64,000 nt of DNA from Clostridiaceae bacterium (lineage in GTDB: Bacteria > Bacillota > Clostridia > Lachnospirales > Lachnospiraceae): the NCBI GenBank assembly GCA_910575795.1, contig CAJTGE010000013.1, positions 93,479 to 157,478 on the forward strand, read 5' to 3'. Numbering within the stretch: position 1 is the stretch's first letter; the number at the start of each line of letters is the position of its first letter. Below are positions 27,611 through 37,244 of this stretch, piece after piece. Below the pieces are notes generated by a model, which made no database searches, was not told the DNA's origin, and saw only the letters and a program-made list of their open reading frames with translations. A program made the position numbers and the translations under genes.

Positions 27611-28135
27611 ATGCTGCGGTTAAGGCCCTGTAAGCTGGCGGACGGGAGATTTCTCCTTACGTGGCTGGCCGATGAGCGGACCGTGGAATTTTGGAGGGCG
27701 GATCGCTTTACATGGCCCCTGACGCAGGGGCAGCTCGATACATATTTCAGGGATTTTGAGGCAGATCAAAACGCCATGGCGCTCACGGCTCTGGATGTCC
27801 GCGGCCATCCATGCGGACATTTTTCCTTCCGGAACATAAGCTGGGAGGAAAACAGGGCGCATATGGGCTTCATCGTCGTGGATCCCGCGGCCCGGGGCAT
27901 GGGCTATGGCAGACGCATGGTGCGCCAGGCGCTGCGGTATGCGTTTGGCTGCCTGGGGCTCTCGGCCGTCACGCTCGGCGTCTATGACTGTAATGAGCCG
28001 GCCAGGCGCTGCTACGAGGCCGAAGGCTTTGTGCGGATCGACCGCGAGGGCTTTAAGGCGAGGCGCGAAAGCCATGCAGACGGGGAGTGGGAGTATTTCT
28101 ACATGGAGGCAAAGGCCGGACAATTGGAACAGTAA
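27611..28135 (+). CDS. GNAT-family N-acetyltransferase (RimJ/RimL-like)
   Basis: The 174-residue product has MGFIVVDPAARGMGYGRRMV as its acetyl-CoA-binding region and YDCNEPARRCYEAEGF as the usual C-terminal motif. The substrate is unknown; RimL-type enzymes often modify protein N-termini or small amines. ATG 27611 has AAGGAGGGAG upstream. It follows recG by 58 bases and could be read through from it. Confidence 0.87.
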   Translation: MLRLRPCKLADGRFLLTWLADERTVEFWRADRFTWPLTQGQLDTYFRDFEADQNAMALTALDVRGHPCGHFSFRNISWEENRAHMGFIVVDPAARGMGYGRRMVRQALRYAFGCLGLSAVTLGVYDCNEPARRCYEAEGFVRIDREGFKARRESHADGEWEYFYMEAKAGQLEQ

Positions 28136-28324
28136 CCTGGAAACTACCGGGAATTATGTAATAAACAACTTTACCTTTGGTGTATTTTGTGTTAATTATG
28201 AATATAATAGGGCGGCTGTCAAGGGACGGAACCGCATCAGGCCGCTGACTGTACAGGCCCGGGCAGAGGTTTCTGCTATTCGGGCCGATGTGCAGGGATG
28301 TACGGTTTTGGAGGTATGTGAATT

Positions 28325-30004
28325 ATGAAAAATATGAAAATTTTCTTCAAGCTATTGGTTTCATTCGGCGCGATCTTGTTAGTTACTTTTGCGCTTGGTA
28401 TAACAGCGCTGGTGTCTATCAATCATTTGGACAAGATTTCTCAGGGATTTTCCACGCAGTCTATTCCCAGTATTAATTATCTGTGGGCTGCCAGACGGGC
28501 GATTCAGGCCACGGAGAAGATGGCTCTGGAGACGACGGTTGTTATGTCAGAGGAGGAGCTGGAAAGCGTGGAGGCCACTCTTAAGGAAGAGCGCGCCAGC
28601 CTGGATCAGGCGTTAAAGGATCTTGCGGCGGTTGCTCCTCAGTTCCAGACGCAGCTCGATGCCATTCAGGAAGAACTGACCGATGTATCCTCCTACCGCG
28701 CCCAGATATTGGAGGAGGCGTGGAAATTCACAGAGGAGGGCAATGCCCGCGCTTACGAGCTTTACAGAGGCGGTTATCATGACAGCTTTGAAAAGGTCAG
28801 GATGTCCCTTGTGGAGTTGACAGAGGATGTAGATAAACAGATCGCTGAGGATTACGCGAATTCCCAGAGAACGGCAATCGTTGCGACCAGCATTACCGTG
28901 TTCATTTTCATTCTTGCCATTGCGGTGATCGCGCTCTTTACCATTGTTCTGACCCGTCAAATCGTAACTCCTGTGCGGGATCTGGAACAGGCGGCGACTC
29001 TGGTGGCGGGAGGAAATCTTGATACGGAGATCGATTATGTTTCCGATGACGAGATCGGTATACTGGCCAACAGTATCCGTTCACTGGTTTCTGCCCTCAA
29101 AAATATCATCCTTGACATTGATTTTCTTCTGGATCAGATGGCCGGCGGTAATTTTGCGGTACATACCAAAGCAGAGCAGTATTATGTCGGCTCTTTTAAC
29201 AGCGTTCTGCTTTCCATGCGCAAGCTGAAGGAACGCTTAAGCGATACGCTCCAGCAGATCGACGAGTCAGCTGATCAGGTAAATTCCGGCAGCGGACAGG
29301 TATCCAGCGGCGCGCAGGCGCTGGCCCAGGGCGCTACGGAACAGGCGTCCTCTGTACAGGAGCTGGCTGCAACCATCAAAGAGATTTCCGTCAAGATAGA
29401 GGCAACGGCCGAGCACGCCCAGACCGCAAAGGCTGAGAATCTGCAGGCCCATGAGTTGATTCAGATCTGCTCCGGGCATATGGGCGATCTGCTGAACGCG
29501 ATGGGCTCTATCAGTGATAAGTCAAAAGAGATCGGCAAGGTGATCAAGACGATCGAGGATATCGCCTTCCAGACAAACATTCTGGCGCTGAATGCCGCTG
29601 TGGAGGCCGCCCGGGCCGGCAGCGCCGGCAAAGGCTTTGCCGTGGTTGCCGACGAAGTGCGCAACCTGGCCACCAAATCCCAGGAGGCATCCAAGAGCAG
29701 CGCAGCCCTGATTGAGGAGACGGTAAAAGCCGTGGAAGAGGGCAGCAAGCTGTCAGATGATACAGAAAAAGCCCTGCGGGATGTAGTGGACAGCGCAAAG
29801 AAGATTCTGGATGCTGTCACCCTGATCTCAGACGCCACACAGGAGCAGTCCTACGCCGTTTCTCAGGTGACGACAGGGGTGGATCAGATTTCCAGCGTTG
29901 TGCAGACCAATTCCGCAACGGCAGAAGAGAGCGCGGCCGCCAGCGAAGAGCTGTCGGGGCAGGCGTCGGTTCTTAAGAATCTGGTGAGCCAGTTTCAGTA
30001 TTAA
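28325..30004 (+). CDS. Methyl-accepting chemotaxis protein
   Basis: This 559-residue transmembrane receptor passes ligand signals to CheA/CheW. It has TM1 (about 10-30), an extracellular helical sensor domain (about 31-183) with a four-helix-bundle look, TM2 (about 184-208), a HAMP domain, and a long cytoplasmic MA domain with the hairpin tip [20 protein letters not shown], expected for CheW binding. The ligand is unknown. No other chemotaxis gene is present in the window. ATG 28325 follows GGAGG. The 190-bp leader contains a GC-rich hairpin (28255-28285). Confidence 0.93.
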   Translation: MKNMKIFFKLLVSFGAILLVTFALGITALVSINHLDKISQGFSTQSIPSINYLWAARRAIQATEKMALETTVVMSEEELESVEATLKEERASLDQALKDLAAVAPQFQTQLDAIQEELTDVSSYRAQILEEAWKFTEEGNARAYELYRGGYHDSFEKVRMSLVELTEDVDKQIAEDYANSQRTAIVATSITVFIFILAIAVIALFTIVLTRQIVTPVRDLEQAATLVAGGNLDTEIDYVSDDEIGILANSIRSLVSALKNIILDIDFLLDQMAGGNFAVHTKAEQYYVGSFNSVLLSMRKLKERLSDTLQQIDESADQVNSGSGQVSSGAQALAQGATEQASSVQELAATIKEISVKIEATAEHAQTAKAENLQAHELIQICSGHMGDLLNAMGSISDKSKEIGKVIKTIEDIAFQTNILALNAAVEAARAGSAGKGFAVVADEVRNLATKSQEASKSSAALIEETVKAVEEGSKLSDDTEKALRDVVDSAKKILDAVTLISDATQEQSYAVSQVTTGVDQISSVVQTNSATAEESAAASEELSGQASVLKNLVSQFQY

Positions 30005-30051
30005 GGGACAATGCAAAGAAGTTAAACCGATAGAATAGTTTGAAGAGCAGC

Positions 30052-30088
30052 GAGAGGGTGTTGTGTAAGGCAATACCCTCTTGTTTTT
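30052..30088 (+). terminator. Rho-independent terminator after the chemoreceptor gene
   Basis: GAGGGT (30054-30059) pairs with ACCCTC (30075-30080), followed by TTGTTTTT. The remaining 30089-30345 is AT-rich; I see no gene there. TTGACT at 30254-30259 may be a -35 for the next gene, without a clear -10. Confidence 0.7.
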
Positions 30089-30345
30089 AACAGTAGCTGT
30101 CAATTTTTATAAAGATATGCGGTTCTCAGGGGGGCGTCCCTTTTCCGTATTTTAAAGCCAACATCACATTGAGATATTTATTTCATGCTATCCATGTATA
30201 GCAACAAATACTTCAAACCCTGCAATACACATGAAATTTCTCAGATATCACTTGTTGACTTTCTAAATCCATGCTAAACTAAACAGAGCGCTCCCCGCCC
30301 CACGGCGGTTTGCCGCATCAAATGATTCAAGGAGGAATAAAACGC

Positions 30346-31449
30346 ATGGCATCAGAGGTATATTATACGAATTTAAGAACCACCTTCCACGAAAACCTTC
30401 TTCAAAAGCTGGCCCGTCTGGTTAAGAGGGCCGGGATGCTTGACAAGATCGATTTCAGCAACAAGTACACGGCCATAAAGATTCACTTCGGAGAGCCGGG
30501 CAATCTGGCTTATCTGCGCCCGAATTATTCGCGGGTGATTGTGGATCTCATCGGCTCGCAGGGCGGGAGGGCTTTTCTGACGGATTGTAATACGCTCTAT
30601 GTGGGCGGGAGGAAGAATGCCCTGGATCACCTTGATTCTGCCTATATAAATGGCTACAATCCGTTTACCACGGGCTGTCATCTGCTGATTGCGGACGGTT
30701 TAAAGGGTACGGATGATATCATGGTTCCGGTTGACGGGGAGTATGTGAAGGAGGCCAAGATCGGGCGCGCGATTATGGATGCGGATATTTTCATTTCCAT
30801 GAATCATTTTAAAGGGCATGAAGCCACAGGTTTTGGCGGCGCGCTGAAAAATATCGGCATGGGCTGCGGCTCCAGGGCGGGGAAGATGGAGATGCACAAT
30901 GCCACCAGCCCGTTTGTCCTGAAGGATACGTGTATCGGCTGCGGTTCCTGTAAGAAGAGCTGCGCGCACGGCGCGATTTCCATGGAGGATAAAAAGGCGT
31001 TTATTGACGAGACGAAATGTGTCGGCTGCGGGCGCTGTATCGGCGTCTGTCCTGTGGATGCGGTGGCAAATCACTGTGATGAGTCGAATGATATTTTAAA
31101 TAAGAAGATTGCGGAGTATTCGCTTGCCGTGCTTAAGGATCGGCCGCATTTCCATATCAGCTTTGTCGTGGATGTTTCGCCCTACTGCGACTGTCATGCG
31201 GAGAATGATCTTCCCATCGTGCCGGATGTGGGCATGTTTGCTTCGTTTGATCCGGTGGCTTTGGATATGGCCTGCGCGGATGCGGTGAACCGCCAGCCTG
31301 CGATCGTCGGCTGTGTCTTGGAAGAGCGGGAGCGCTGCCATCATGATCATTTTACGGATGTCCACCCGGAGACGAACTGGATGGTGGCATTAGAGCACGC
31401 GGAAAAGCTGGGGATTGGAACCAGAGCCTATCAGTTGATCGAGATTTAG
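30346..31449 (+). CDS. DUF362 domain-containing 4Fe-4S protein
   Basis: The 367-residue cytoplasmic protein combines a DUF362 region (KIHFGEPGNLAYLRPNYSR, ISMNHFKGHEATGFGGALKN) with two ferredoxin-type clusters, CIGCGSCKKSC (about 196) and CVGCGRCIGVCP (about 225). Such proteins are thought to carry electrons; the reaction is unknown. ATG 30346 has AAGGAGGAA upstream, and the frame from 30310 adds no conserved residues. It stands alone between two intergenic regions. Confidence 0.88.
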   Translation: MASEVYYTNLRTTFHENLLQKLARLVKRAGMLDKIDFSNKYTAIKIHFGEPGNLAYLRPNYSRVIVDLIGSQGGRAFLTDCNTLYVGGRKNALDHLDSAYINGYNPFTTGCHLLIADGLKGTDDIMVPVDGEYVKEAKIGRAIMDADIFISMNHFKGHEATGFGGALKNIGMGCGSRAGKMEMHNATSPFVLKDTCIGCGSCKKSCAHGAISMEDKKAFIDETKCVGCGRCIGVCPVDAVANHCDESNDILNKKIAEYSLAVLKDRPHFHISFVVDVSPYCDCHAENDLPIVPDVGMFASFDPVALDMACADAVNRQPAIVGCVLEERERCHHDHFTDVHPETNWMVALEHAEKLGIGTRAYQLIEI

Positions 31450-31490
31450 GGCGTGTTTGAAAAAGGCTCCGGGAACTGCCGCATGCAGAA

Positions 31491-31526
31491 CGCCGTGTCC
31501 GGGCTCATGAAATCCCGGACACGGCG
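31491..31526. terminator. Strong hairpin between convergent DUF362 and secreted-protein genes
   Basis: CGCCGTGTCCGGG (31491-31503) and CCCGGACACGGCG (31514-31526) make a 13-bp GC-rich stem with a 10-base loop. There is no T-run on either side, so its terminator role is probable only from position between convergent genes. Confidence 0.5.
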
Positions 31527-31558
31527 TCCTTCCCGGCAGGCCCAAGCCTTGCGGGATT

Positions 31559-31834
31559 TTACCGGCAGCAGCCGTGATGGCCGCCGTGGGACTGGCCCGC
31601 ATATCCGCAGAGCCCGTCACAGTAACCGCTCTCATGGTGATAGCCACAATAGTATGTTCCTTCATGGGTGTGGCGGCCCGTCTCTGCGCAGTCGTCGTAA
31701 GGACAAACCTGGTAGGACGTATTTACCGGGGCAGCCTGTCTGTGATGGCCGTGCGCGTAGACCGGAGTGGCTACGAAACATGTGATGCACAGCGTAAGCA
31801 GGGCAACAGCCGGCAGATTTTTTTTGTGACGCAT
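31559..31834 (-). CDS. Small secreted His/Cys-rich protein
   Basis: The function is unknown. The 91-residue precursor has a Sec signal peptide (KKNLPAVALLTLCITCFVA, cleavage likely after TPVYA) and a mature part of about 60 residues packed with His and Cys: CPYDDC, GRHTHEGTYYCGYHH, GYCDGLCGYAG and a GGHHGCC end. Metal binding is plausible by composition. ATG 31834 has AGGAGGCGA 5 bases upstream; an upstream ATG adds a charged extension with no ribosome site. Confidence 0.75.
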   Translation of the reverse strand: MRHKKNLPAVALLTLCITCFVATPVYAHGHHRQAAPVNTSYQVCPYDDCAETGRHTHEGTYYCGYHHESGYCDGLCGYAGQSHGGHHGCCR

Positions 31835-32036
31835 GATAATCGCCTCCTTTTTCTTCCATTCTATCACAGGCAGATGGTTCTGTCCATAGACAAATCAGGC
31901 GGATATAGCGGGCAGGTTTCTTACGAATTTTTTAAGTTCATGTTATTGTGAACAGGAAGAGTTTTGTAACAGTTTAAGCTTTGAACTGCTGCACATTTTT
32001 ACAACCGAATTCATCACACGAAAAGGGGATAGAACG

Positions 32037-33398
32037 ATGTTTGAAAAGGTATTCAGGCTGACAGACAATAACACGACGGTGCGGACAGAGGTTATGGCCG
32101 GGATCACGACTTTTATGACCATGGCGTATATTCTGGCTGTAAATCCCAGTATTTTAAGCGCGGCGGGCATGGATCCTACGGCTGTGCTTCTGGCCACGGC
32201 GCTGGCCTCCTTTATCGGCACGGCCTGTATGGCGTTTCTGGCGAACCTGCCGTTTGCGCTGTCGGCGGGTATGGGGCTGAACGCCTATCTGGCGTATACG
32301 GTTGTCCTTGGCTATGGCGTGAGCTGGCAGGTTGCGCTGCTGGCGGTATTTGTCGAGGGCGCGGTGTTTATTGTCCTCTCCCTGACCAATGTCCGCGAGG
32401 CCATTTTTAATGCCATTCCGCTGACGCTGAAAAAGGGCGTTTCGGTCGGTATCGGGCTGTTTATCGCGTTTATCGGCCTGCAGAATGCGGGGCTGTGCGT
32501 AGATTCGGCCACTCTGGTCACAATCACCAGCTTTACAGAGAATTTCCGCACCTCCGGTATCTGCGCCCTGCTGGCCCTGATCGGGCTGTTTGTCATCGCC
32601 GCGCTGTATATTCATAAGGTAAAGGGCGCAATCCTGTTTGGGATTGTTATTACCTGGGCGCTTGGTATGGCGTGCCAGGCGGCGGGGATCTATACGCCGG
32701 ATCCGGAGGCCGGCTTTTATACGCTGTTCCCGTCGCTTTCGATCACGGATTTTACGAAGCTGGGCCTGACGTTTGGCCAGTGCTTCAAGGTGGATATGGG
32801 CGCGGTGGGCCTTCTGAATTTTATTGTCATCGTATTCTCGTTCCTGTTTGTGGATATTTTTGACACGCTGGGGACGCTGATCGGCGTGGCGACCAAGGCG
32901 GACATGCTGGACGGAGAGGGCCGCCTTCCCCGCATCCGCCCGGCCCTTTTGTCGGACGCGATCGCGACTTCTGCCGGGGCGGTGCTCGGCACTTCGACAA
33001 CGACCACGTTTGTGGAATCCGCCTCCGGGGTGGCGGTTGGCGGGCGCACCGGCCTGACGGCTCTGGTGACGGGCGCGCTGTTTTTGGCCTCGACGCTGTT
33101 TGCGCCGGTATTTACCGCAATCCCGTCCTTTGCCACCGCGCCTGCGCTGATTATGGTGGGATTCCTGATGGTGGGGACCGTGACGGAGATCCGTTTCGAT
33201 GAGGAACATCTGACGGAGGCGATCCCGGCCTATCTGGCGATCATCGCCATGCCGCTGTTTTACAGTATTTCCGAGGGGATCTCACTCGGGATCATCTCCT
33301 ATGTGCTGCTGAACCTGGCGGCGGGAAAGGGACGGCGTGTCGCCCCGCTGATGTATGTGCTGGCGGCGCTGTTTGTGCTGAAATATGTGTTCCTGTAG
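32037..33398 (+). CDS. NCS2-family purine permease (AzgA/PbuG-like)
   Basis: This 453-residue membrane protein has about 12 or more hydrophobic segments. RTEVMAGITTFMTMAYILAV and NPSILSAAGMD at the start, SAGMGLNAY and VFSFLFVDIFDTLGTLIG are characteristic of the AzgA branch, which imports adenine, guanine or hypoxanthine by proton symport. ATG 32037 follows AAAAGGGGA. I looked for a purine riboswitch in 31868-32036 and did not find one. Confidence 0.9.
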   Translation: MFEKVFRLTDNNTTVRTEVMAGITTFMTMAYILAVNPSILSAAGMDPTAVLLATALASFIGTACMAFLANLPFALSAGMGLNAYLAYTVVLGYGVSWQVALLAVFVEGAVFIVLSLTNVREAIFNAIPLTLKKGVSVGIGLFIAFIGLQNAGLCVDSATLVTITSFTENFRTSGICALLALIGLFVIAALYIHKVKGAILFGIVITWALGMACQAAGIYTPDPEAGFYTLFPSLSITDFTKLGLTFGQCFKVDMGAVGLLNFIVIVFSFLFVDIFDTLGTLIGVATKADMLDGEGRLPRIRPALLSDAIATSAGAVLGTSTTTTFVESASGVAVGGRTGLTALVTGALFLASTLFAPVFTAIPSFATAPALIMVGFLMVGTVTEIRFDEEHLTEAIPAYLAIIAMPLFYSISEGISLGIISYVLLNLAAGKGRRVAPLMYVLAALFVLKYVFL

Positions 33399-33570
33399 GA
33401 TCGTCTGTATGAGACGCAGGGCGCGGCGTTTAGAAGGTTACCGGGCACAGCCCGGCAGGGGTGTGAACCGTAACGTTAGAAAATCGTCAGAAATTGTTTA
33501 TTAATATTTAACTTGTGTTCCGGCCCGGTTCTGTGGTATAACTTGTGAAACGCGGCGTACGGCTTTTTCT

Positions 33571-33731
33571 TAGGAGCTGTCTCGAAATAACTTCCCATTA
33601 GTCCGCAGGATTTTTCTTCGAGAGTGCTTCTCAAAAATCAAGCGCATAGCGGGCTATGTAACTGATTTTTGAGCAGCGCTATCGGAGAAAAAGACAAGGA
33701 ATATGGGAAGTTATTTCGAGACAGTTCCTTA
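33571..33731. mobile_element. MITE-like hairpin element (161 bp)
   Basis: Terminal inverted repeats of about 27 bases (AGCTGTCTCGAAATAACTTC at the left, its inverse at the right) enclose a long imperfect hairpin; inside, CTCAAAAATCA pairs with TGATTTTTGAG. There is no ORF. It lies just upstream of mgsA and is unrelated to the element at 21822. Confidence 0.75.
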
Positions 33732-33777
33732 CCGCCGTACACCGCGCAGACAGCCATAGAGAAAGGAGATGACAGCT

Positions 33778-34248
33778 ATGGCAAAGGATTACATAACATT
33801 TACCATCGGACCGAAAAAAGATATTGCGCTGATTGCGCATGATAATGAGAAACCAAAGCTGATAGAGTGGTGCAGGGAGCACTACGCCATCTTAAAGCAT
33901 CACAATTTATACGGAACAGGGACGACGGCGCGGATGATCACGGATCAGACAGGGCTTACGGTGAAAGGCTATAACAGCGGCCCTCTGGGCGGGGATCAGC
34001 AGATTGGCGCCAAGATTGTTGAGGGTGTAATTGATTTTGTTGTCTTCTTTTCCGACCCGCTGACGGCGCAGCCGCATGACCCGGATGTGAAGGCGCTGAT
34101 GCGGATCGCGCAGGTGTATGATATTCCCATGGCGGTTAACAAGGCGACGGCAGATTTTATGATCACATCGGAATATATGTCAACAGATTATCAGCACGAT
34201 GTCATCAATTTCCGCAAAACGATCCAGGAGAGGGCGGATACGCTCTGA
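33778..34248 (+). CDS. mgsA: Methylglyoxal synthase
   Basis: MgsA converts dihydroxyacetone phosphate to methylglyoxal and phosphate, a bypass of lower glycolysis. The 156-residue product shows IALIAHDNEKP, the YGTGTTA phosphate-binding loop, SGPLGGDQQIGA with the catalytic aspartate, and FFSDPLTAQPHDPDVKAL. ATG 33778 has GGAGATGACAGCT before it. The gene stands alone between a MITE and a terminator. Confidence 0.96.
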   Translation: MAKDYITFTIGPKKDIALIAHDNEKPKLIEWCREHYAILKHHNLYGTGTTARMITDQTGLTVKGYNSGPLGGDQQIGAKIVEGVIDFVVFFSDPLTAQPHDPDVKALMRIAQVYDIPMAVNKATADFMITSEYMSTDYQHDVINFRKTIQERADTL

Positions 34249-34315
34249 CGGGCGGTTTTGGCGGGGGATGGGCAAAAGATGCCGCTTCGCTCCAGCCGGC
34301 GCATGACTGATAAGC

Positions 34316-34350
34316 AAAGAGCCTCCTTTGAAAAAAGAGGCTCTTTTCTC
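34316..34350. terminator. Bidirectional terminator between mgsA and the GntP-type permease
   Basis: AAAGAGCCTC (34316-34325) pairs with GAGGCTCTTT, flanked by T-rich sequence on the plus side; it serves two convergent genes. Confidence 0.85.
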
Positions 34351-34362
34351 TATTCTTTCCCC

Positions 34363-35643
34363 TCAGACAATCCCCAAACTTCCCATCACAACTATCACTG
34401 CCACCGCCAGGATCGGTATCACGCAGGTGACGATCCCGATATCCGCATAGGAATCCTTATGCGTCAGCCCGCATACCGCGAGCAGCGTGATCACTGCGCC
34501 GCAGTGCGGCAGGGAATCGAGCCCGCCGGAGGCCACGGTTGCGACGCGGTGGAATGCCTCGGGGCTGATGTGCATGGCCTGGGCGATCTCCAGATATTTG
34601 GAAGCCAGGGCCTCCAGGGCGATCGTCATGCCTCCGGACGAGGATCCGGTCGCGCCTGCGAGCGTGGTGATGGCCACAGCCTCTGACACGAGAGGGCTGC
34701 CGCCCATCCCGAGCAATGCGGAGGTCAGGGCGGCAAACCCCGGAACTGCCTTTACCACGCTTCCAAAGCCAACGGCGGCGGAAGTGTTCATGATCGCCAT
34801 GACAGAGCCTGACGCGCCCTCATTGATGGCGGGAATAAAGGTCTTCCACCGCCTGATATTGAAAACAGCGATGAGGGCGATCCCTGTGCCGATGGCCGCT
34901 ATGGCCGGCCACTGAAGGATATTTAAGGTCGCTACAACGGCCGCGAGCGGGATGATGCCAAAGATCCAGTGAGGAAGCTCTGCCGTCTCCTGCGCCGTTT
35001 CATCGCCTGCGCCTTCATACCGCTCCCCGGCGGCGCGCAGGATCTTTTCGCGGCGCGCCAGCCAGGCGTAGCCTCCTGCGAACATGATGAGGGCGGCGGT
35101 GAGGCCAAGGACCGGGGCCGCCATGGCTGTTGTGCCGAGGTAGCGGGCCGCGATCAGGTTATTGAGCTGCGGCGAGCCGGGCAGGGCGGTCATGGTGAAG
35201 GTAAAGGATCCGAGCGCGATCGCGCCGGGGATCAGCCTTCTGGGGATGTCCGCCTCCCGGTATAGCTCAAGCGCCAGGGGGTAGATGGCAAAGACCACGA
35301 CAAACAGGCTGACGCCCCCGTATGTCAGGACCGCGCAGGCGATGACAACGGCCAGGATGGCGCGCCTGCTGCCGATAAGGCCGGAGAGGAACCGGGCGAC
35401 TGAGCTGGCGAGCCCGGTTGCCTCCATCATTTTCCCGAAGACGGCCCCAAAGAGGAAGACCGGGAACCACGATTTGGCAAAGCCTGCCAATCCGTCCATA
35501 TACAGCTCCGTGTAGGCCGGGAAGAGTTCAAGGCCCCCAAGGAGCGCGACGATCATGGCCGACGCCGGGGCAACCCAGATGATGTTGTAGCCTTTATAGG
35601 CCAGGAATACTAAAACAGCCAGGCCGAGTAAGATACTTATCAT
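34363..35643 (-). CDS. GntP-family permease
   Basis: This 426-residue membrane protein has about 12 hydrophobic segments. GGVSLFVVVFAIYPLA, TALPGSPQLNN and LAGATGSSSGGMTIALEAL are typical of GntP-type carriers, some of which carry gluconate and others 3-hydroxybutyrate or related short acids. Because the operon also encodes a CoA-transferase and a MaoC hydratase, a short-chain hydroxy acid is the likely substrate (inference). Its ATG overlaps the CoA-transferase stop by 4 bases. Confidence 0.85.
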   Translation of the reverse strand: MISILLGLAVLVFLAYKGYNIIWVAPASAMIVALLGGLELFPAYTELYMDGLAGFAKSWFPVFLFGAVFGKMMEATGLASSVARFLSGLIGSRRAILAVVIACAVLTYGGVSLFVVVFAIYPLALELYREADIPRRLIPGAIALGSFTFTMTALPGSPQLNNLIAARYLGTTAMAAPVLGLTAALIMFAGGYAWLARREKILRAAGERYEGAGDETAQETAELPHWIFGIIPLAAVVATLNILQWPAIAAIGTGIALIAVFNIRRWKTFIPAINEGASGSVMAIMNTSAAVGFGSVVKAVPGFAALTSALLGMGGSPLVSEAVAITTLAGATGSSSGGMTIALEALASKYLEIAQAMHISPEAFHRVATVASGGLDSLPHCGAVITLLAVCGLTHKDSYADIGIVTCVIPILAVAVIVVMGSLGIV

Positions 35644-37223
35644 ACGCCGGCCTCCTTTCCGTCTATGGAGTGCGCAAGCCCCATAGGCTGATCTTTAAAT
35701 ATACGGGCGTCCATAAGCTTCAGATCACGGGAGATCAGGGGGCAGAAGGCCATTTTTCCAAGGATATCTGTTTCCAGATCAACCAGGGGAGCGATTTCAA
35801 TCAGCTCCAGGCCCCCGGAGGCCAGCCGGAAAACGGCGCGCTCCGTCACGTAGAGAACCTCCTGGCCTCTCAGCTTGGCGTAGCGCCCGCTGAAGGTGAT
35901 CTGTTCCACACAGTCGATAAATTTGATGTGCGGCCCGTCCTCAATGATATGTACGCCCATGGCATCAACGGCGATATGGCTGCGCCCGGCGGTAAACGCG
36001 CCGCAGAACACGACCTTTTTTGTGTTCTGGGAAATGTTTACAAATCCGCCGCAGCCGACCATGCGGCCCTTAAATTTGCTGACATTGATGTTCCCCGCCG
36101 CGTCGGCCTGGGCGAGTCCGAGAAAGGCGATGTCAAGGCCGCCGCCGTCGTAGATGTCAAACAGGTTCGGCTGGCCGACAAGAGCTTCCACATTGGCGGC
36201 CGCCCCCAAACCGTATCCGGAGGCCGGGATTCCGCCGACCGCGCCGGCCTCGACGGTCATGGTCATCCAGTCGTGTATGCCTTCCTCAAGCGCAGCGGAA
36301 GCGATCCCCTCCGGCACGCCGATGCCAAGGTTGACCGTCATTCCCAGACGGAGCTCCATGGCGCAGCGTTTTGCAATCACCTTTCTCACATCCAGCGGCA
36401 TGGGAGCGACCCGGTCAGACGGAATCTTCACTTCACCGGTGAACGACGGGTCGCAGATTGTCCCTACATTCATCCGGTGATCTTCCTGCGGAGCCGGCAC
36501 GATATAATCGACGAGGATACCGGGCACGGCAACCTTTCTCGGGTCCAGCGCGCCCTTTCTGGAGATATGAGCCGCCTGCGCAATCACAATGCCCCCGGCG
36601 CTTTTGGCCGCTGCCGCCAGGTGCAGGGTTTCTAAGAGCACGCCCTCCTGATCCACGGTGAGATTGCCCGATTCATCGGCCGTCGTCCCGCGGATGAGCG
36701 CCACGGTAAGGGGAGGCGCTTTGTAATACAGGCGTTCCCTGCCCCCGATTTCAATGAGTTCAACCAGGTTTTCTTTTGCGAGAGCGTTCATCCGGCCGCC
36801 TTCCACCCGCGGATCCGCAAAGGTTCCCAGGCCCACATGCGTGACAATGCCTTCCTTGCCGCCCGCCATTTCCCGGAACAGATGGGCAATGACGCCCTGG
36901 GGGAAATTCCAGGCTGCGATCCTGTTTTCACTGATCAGTCCGCTCAGCTTTTTGGCCAGACCGACGTGGCCGGCGATGATTTTGTCCACCATCCCGTCCT
37001 GGGCAAAATGATCCAGGCCGAAATCGCTGGCCCCGCTGTCGCCGCAGCCGGATGCAAACATCAGGGTCAGCCCCCTGGGGCTGCCTTCCCTGCGATAGCG
37101 CCCGCCAAGGGCCTTTGCCAGCGATTCCGGAAAACCGAAACCGAATGCAAACCCGTTGATACCAACTACGTCCCCGTCCTGAATGAGCTGCGCGGCCTCC
37201 GCGCTGTTAATGATTTTTGCCAT
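35640..37223 (-). CDS. Acyl-CoA:acetate CoA-transferase (YdiF/propionate CoA-transferase type)
   Basis: The 527-residue class I CoA-transferase fuses both subunits in one chain: alpha half (DGDVVGINGFAFGFGFPE, ASGCGDSGASDFG) and beta half (MTVNLGIGVPEGIA, then TVEAGAVGGIPASG, whose glutamate should be the thioester-forming nucleophile). Such enzymes activate short-chain acids with acetyl-CoA. The order after MaoC and before a GntP permease suggests uptake, activation and hydration/dehydration of a hydroxy-acid. ATG 37223 follows GGAAGGGAG. Confidence 0.9.
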   Translation of the reverse strand: MAKIINSAEAAQLIQDGDVVGINGFAFGFGFPESLAKALGGRYRREGSPRGLTLMFASGCGDSGASDFGLDHFAQDGMVDKIIAGHVGLAKKLSGLISENRIAAWNFPQGVIAHLFREMAGGKEGIVTHVGLGTFADPRVEGGRMNALAKENLVELIEIGGRERLYYKAPPLTVALIRGTTADESGNLTVDQEGVLLETLHLAAAAKSAGGIVIAQAAHISRKGALDPRKVAVPGILVDYIVPAPQEDHRMNVGTICDPSFTGEVKIPSDRVAPMPLDVRKVIAKRCAMELRLGMTVNLGIGVPEGIASAALEEGIHDWMTMTVEAGAVGGIPASGYGLGAAANVEALVGQPNLFDIYDGGGLDIAFLGLAQADAAGNINVSKFKGRMVGCGGFVNISQNTKKVVFCGAFTAGRSHIAVDAMGVHIIEDGPHIKFIDCVEQITFSGRYAKLRGQEVLYVTERAVFRLASGGLELIEIAPLVDLETDILGKMAFCPLISRDLKLMDARIFKDQPMGLAHSIDGKEAGV

Positions 37224-37244
37224 ATGCGTTCTCCCTTCCTGTGT

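Noticed and set aside
28136..28324. Possible c-di-GMP riboswitch before the chemoreceptor gene
   Set aside because: Only a GC-rich hairpin is present; the conserved aptamer words are absent.
31868..32036. Possible purine riboswitch before the NCS2 permease
   Set aside because: No conserved purine-aptamer core or paired P1 could be found by eye.
32154..33209. 351-residue minus-strand ORF
   Set aside because: It is the antisense of the NCS2 permease gene; its translation is Arg/Gln/His-rich low complexity.
35670..36635. 321-residue plus-strand ORF
   Set aside because: It is the antisense of the CoA-transferase gene, which has complete family motifs.
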